DNA of 5,928 nt from NCBI GenBank assembly GCA_017613855.1, contig JAGACY010000250.1:1-5928 (forward strand), written 5' to 3'. Position 1 is the first letter of the stretch; the number at the start of each line of letters is the position of its first letter. Below, piece after piece: positions 5,521 to 5,928 of the stretch. Position numbers and translations under genes: made by a program. This DNA comes from Pseudomonadota bacterium (lineage in GTDB: Bacteria; Myxococcota; Bradymonadia; UBA4248). The notes beneath the pieces were generated by a model. The model saw only the letters and a list, made by a program, of their open reading frames with translations, searched no databases and was not told the origin of the DNA.

Positions 5521-5928
5521 ATGAACAAAAGGAAATTGGCGCACTTTCTGGTGTGTGTGGGAATTGTGGGTATGCTGGGGTGTGCCAATACTCAACCCGA
5601 GACAGGCAGGCGCGTTGGAGAAGAATATTTGATAAACGGTGCCAGCTATGCATCTTCTGATGTGAACGAAGAGAGCGTGTTTGGTGTTGAGTCCAGTGGA
5701 TTGAAAGATAATCCGAAAACGACTCCTAACGACGAGATGCTTGGCCCATCCGGTCAGTATGCAGAACTCGAAATGAAAATAGTTCCCGACGAAGAAACTG
5801 CGTATATCAATGAGATAGTCGAATATACCATTGTGATAAACGGAGAGGTTAAACCGGCAACAAAACCTCAGTTCGTCGTGATGCTCGAGAGAACGGCCAG
5901 TGCAAATGGCTCTCTTGTGATTGAAAAA
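5521..5928 (+). CDS. Predicted lipoprotein, 3' end outside the window
   Basis: The first 136 codons of an open frame that reaches the window edge without a stop. The N-terminus MNKRKLAHFLVCVGIVGMLGC is a lipoprotein signal peptide: basic n-region, hydrophobic core, lipobox MLGC, Cys21. Residues about 22-75 form a polar, probably unstructured linker. From about residue 80 (YAELEMKIVPDEE, VEYTIVINGE, PQFVVMLE) the sequence alternates like a beta-sandwich. The YTIVIN step resembles the YTITVxN strand of DUF11/Ig-like repeats in surface proteins. The family is not certain because most of the protein may be missing. It has its own promoter and ribosome site, so it is probably a separate transcription unit from the upstream operon, exported and anchored to the cell envelope. 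Confidence 0.8.
   Translation, partial: MNKRKLAHFLVCVGIVGMLGCANTQPETGRRVGEEYLINGASYASSDVNEESVFGVESSGLKDNPKTTPNDEMLGPSGQYAELEMKIVPDEETAYINEIVEYTIVINGEVKPATKPQFVVMLERTASANGSLVIEK

Noticed and set aside
5394..5653. Two small minus-strand ORFs across the intergenic region and the start of the last lipoprotein gene
   Set aside because: They overlap a well-supported promoter, ribosome site and signal peptide on the + strand, have no good ribosome sites and show no recognisable motifs.

Overview
This 5.9-kb window is almost entirely coding and all genes lie on the + strand. It suggests a Gram-negative bacterium of intermediate GC. Three of the seven genes encode predicted lipoproteins. One of these is a small Cys-rich protein with the C-x-S-D-x-E-C style common in Myxococcota/Bradymonadota (former deltaproteobacteria). 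The lineage assignment is an inference from style, not a proof.

Positions 48-5343 look like one tightly packed six-gene operon. In order it holds: a YigZ/IMPACT-family protein; a lipoprotein of unknown function; recF (DNA recombination/repair ATPase); a dynamin-family large GTPase; a small lipoprotein with two copies of a six-cysteine module; and a protein whose C-terminal half resembles a divergent RelA/SpoT nucleotidyltransferase domain. Adjacent genes overlap by 8, 1, 11 and 4 nt or are 4 nt apart, so translational coupling is likely. No internal promoter is obvious, and the operon promoter must lie left of the window.

A 177-nt non-coding gap (5344-5520) follows, with no convincing intrinsic terminator. 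It contains a good sigma70-type promoter (TTGTCT-17-TATAGT) and a strong Shine-Dalgarno site. These drive a seventh gene, a lipoprotein with a predicted beta-rich domain that runs off the right edge.

The housekeeping members (yigZ, recF) are clear. How the others work together is not known. The points most worth following up are the tandem defensin-like (CS-alpha-beta) cysteine pattern in the small lipoprotein, the divergent Rel/Spo-like protein translationally coupled to it, and the dynamin-like GTPase coupled to recF. Two GTP-related proteins (dynamin-like and Rel-like) flanking a secreted Cys-rich protein could form a functional module, but this rests on position only.
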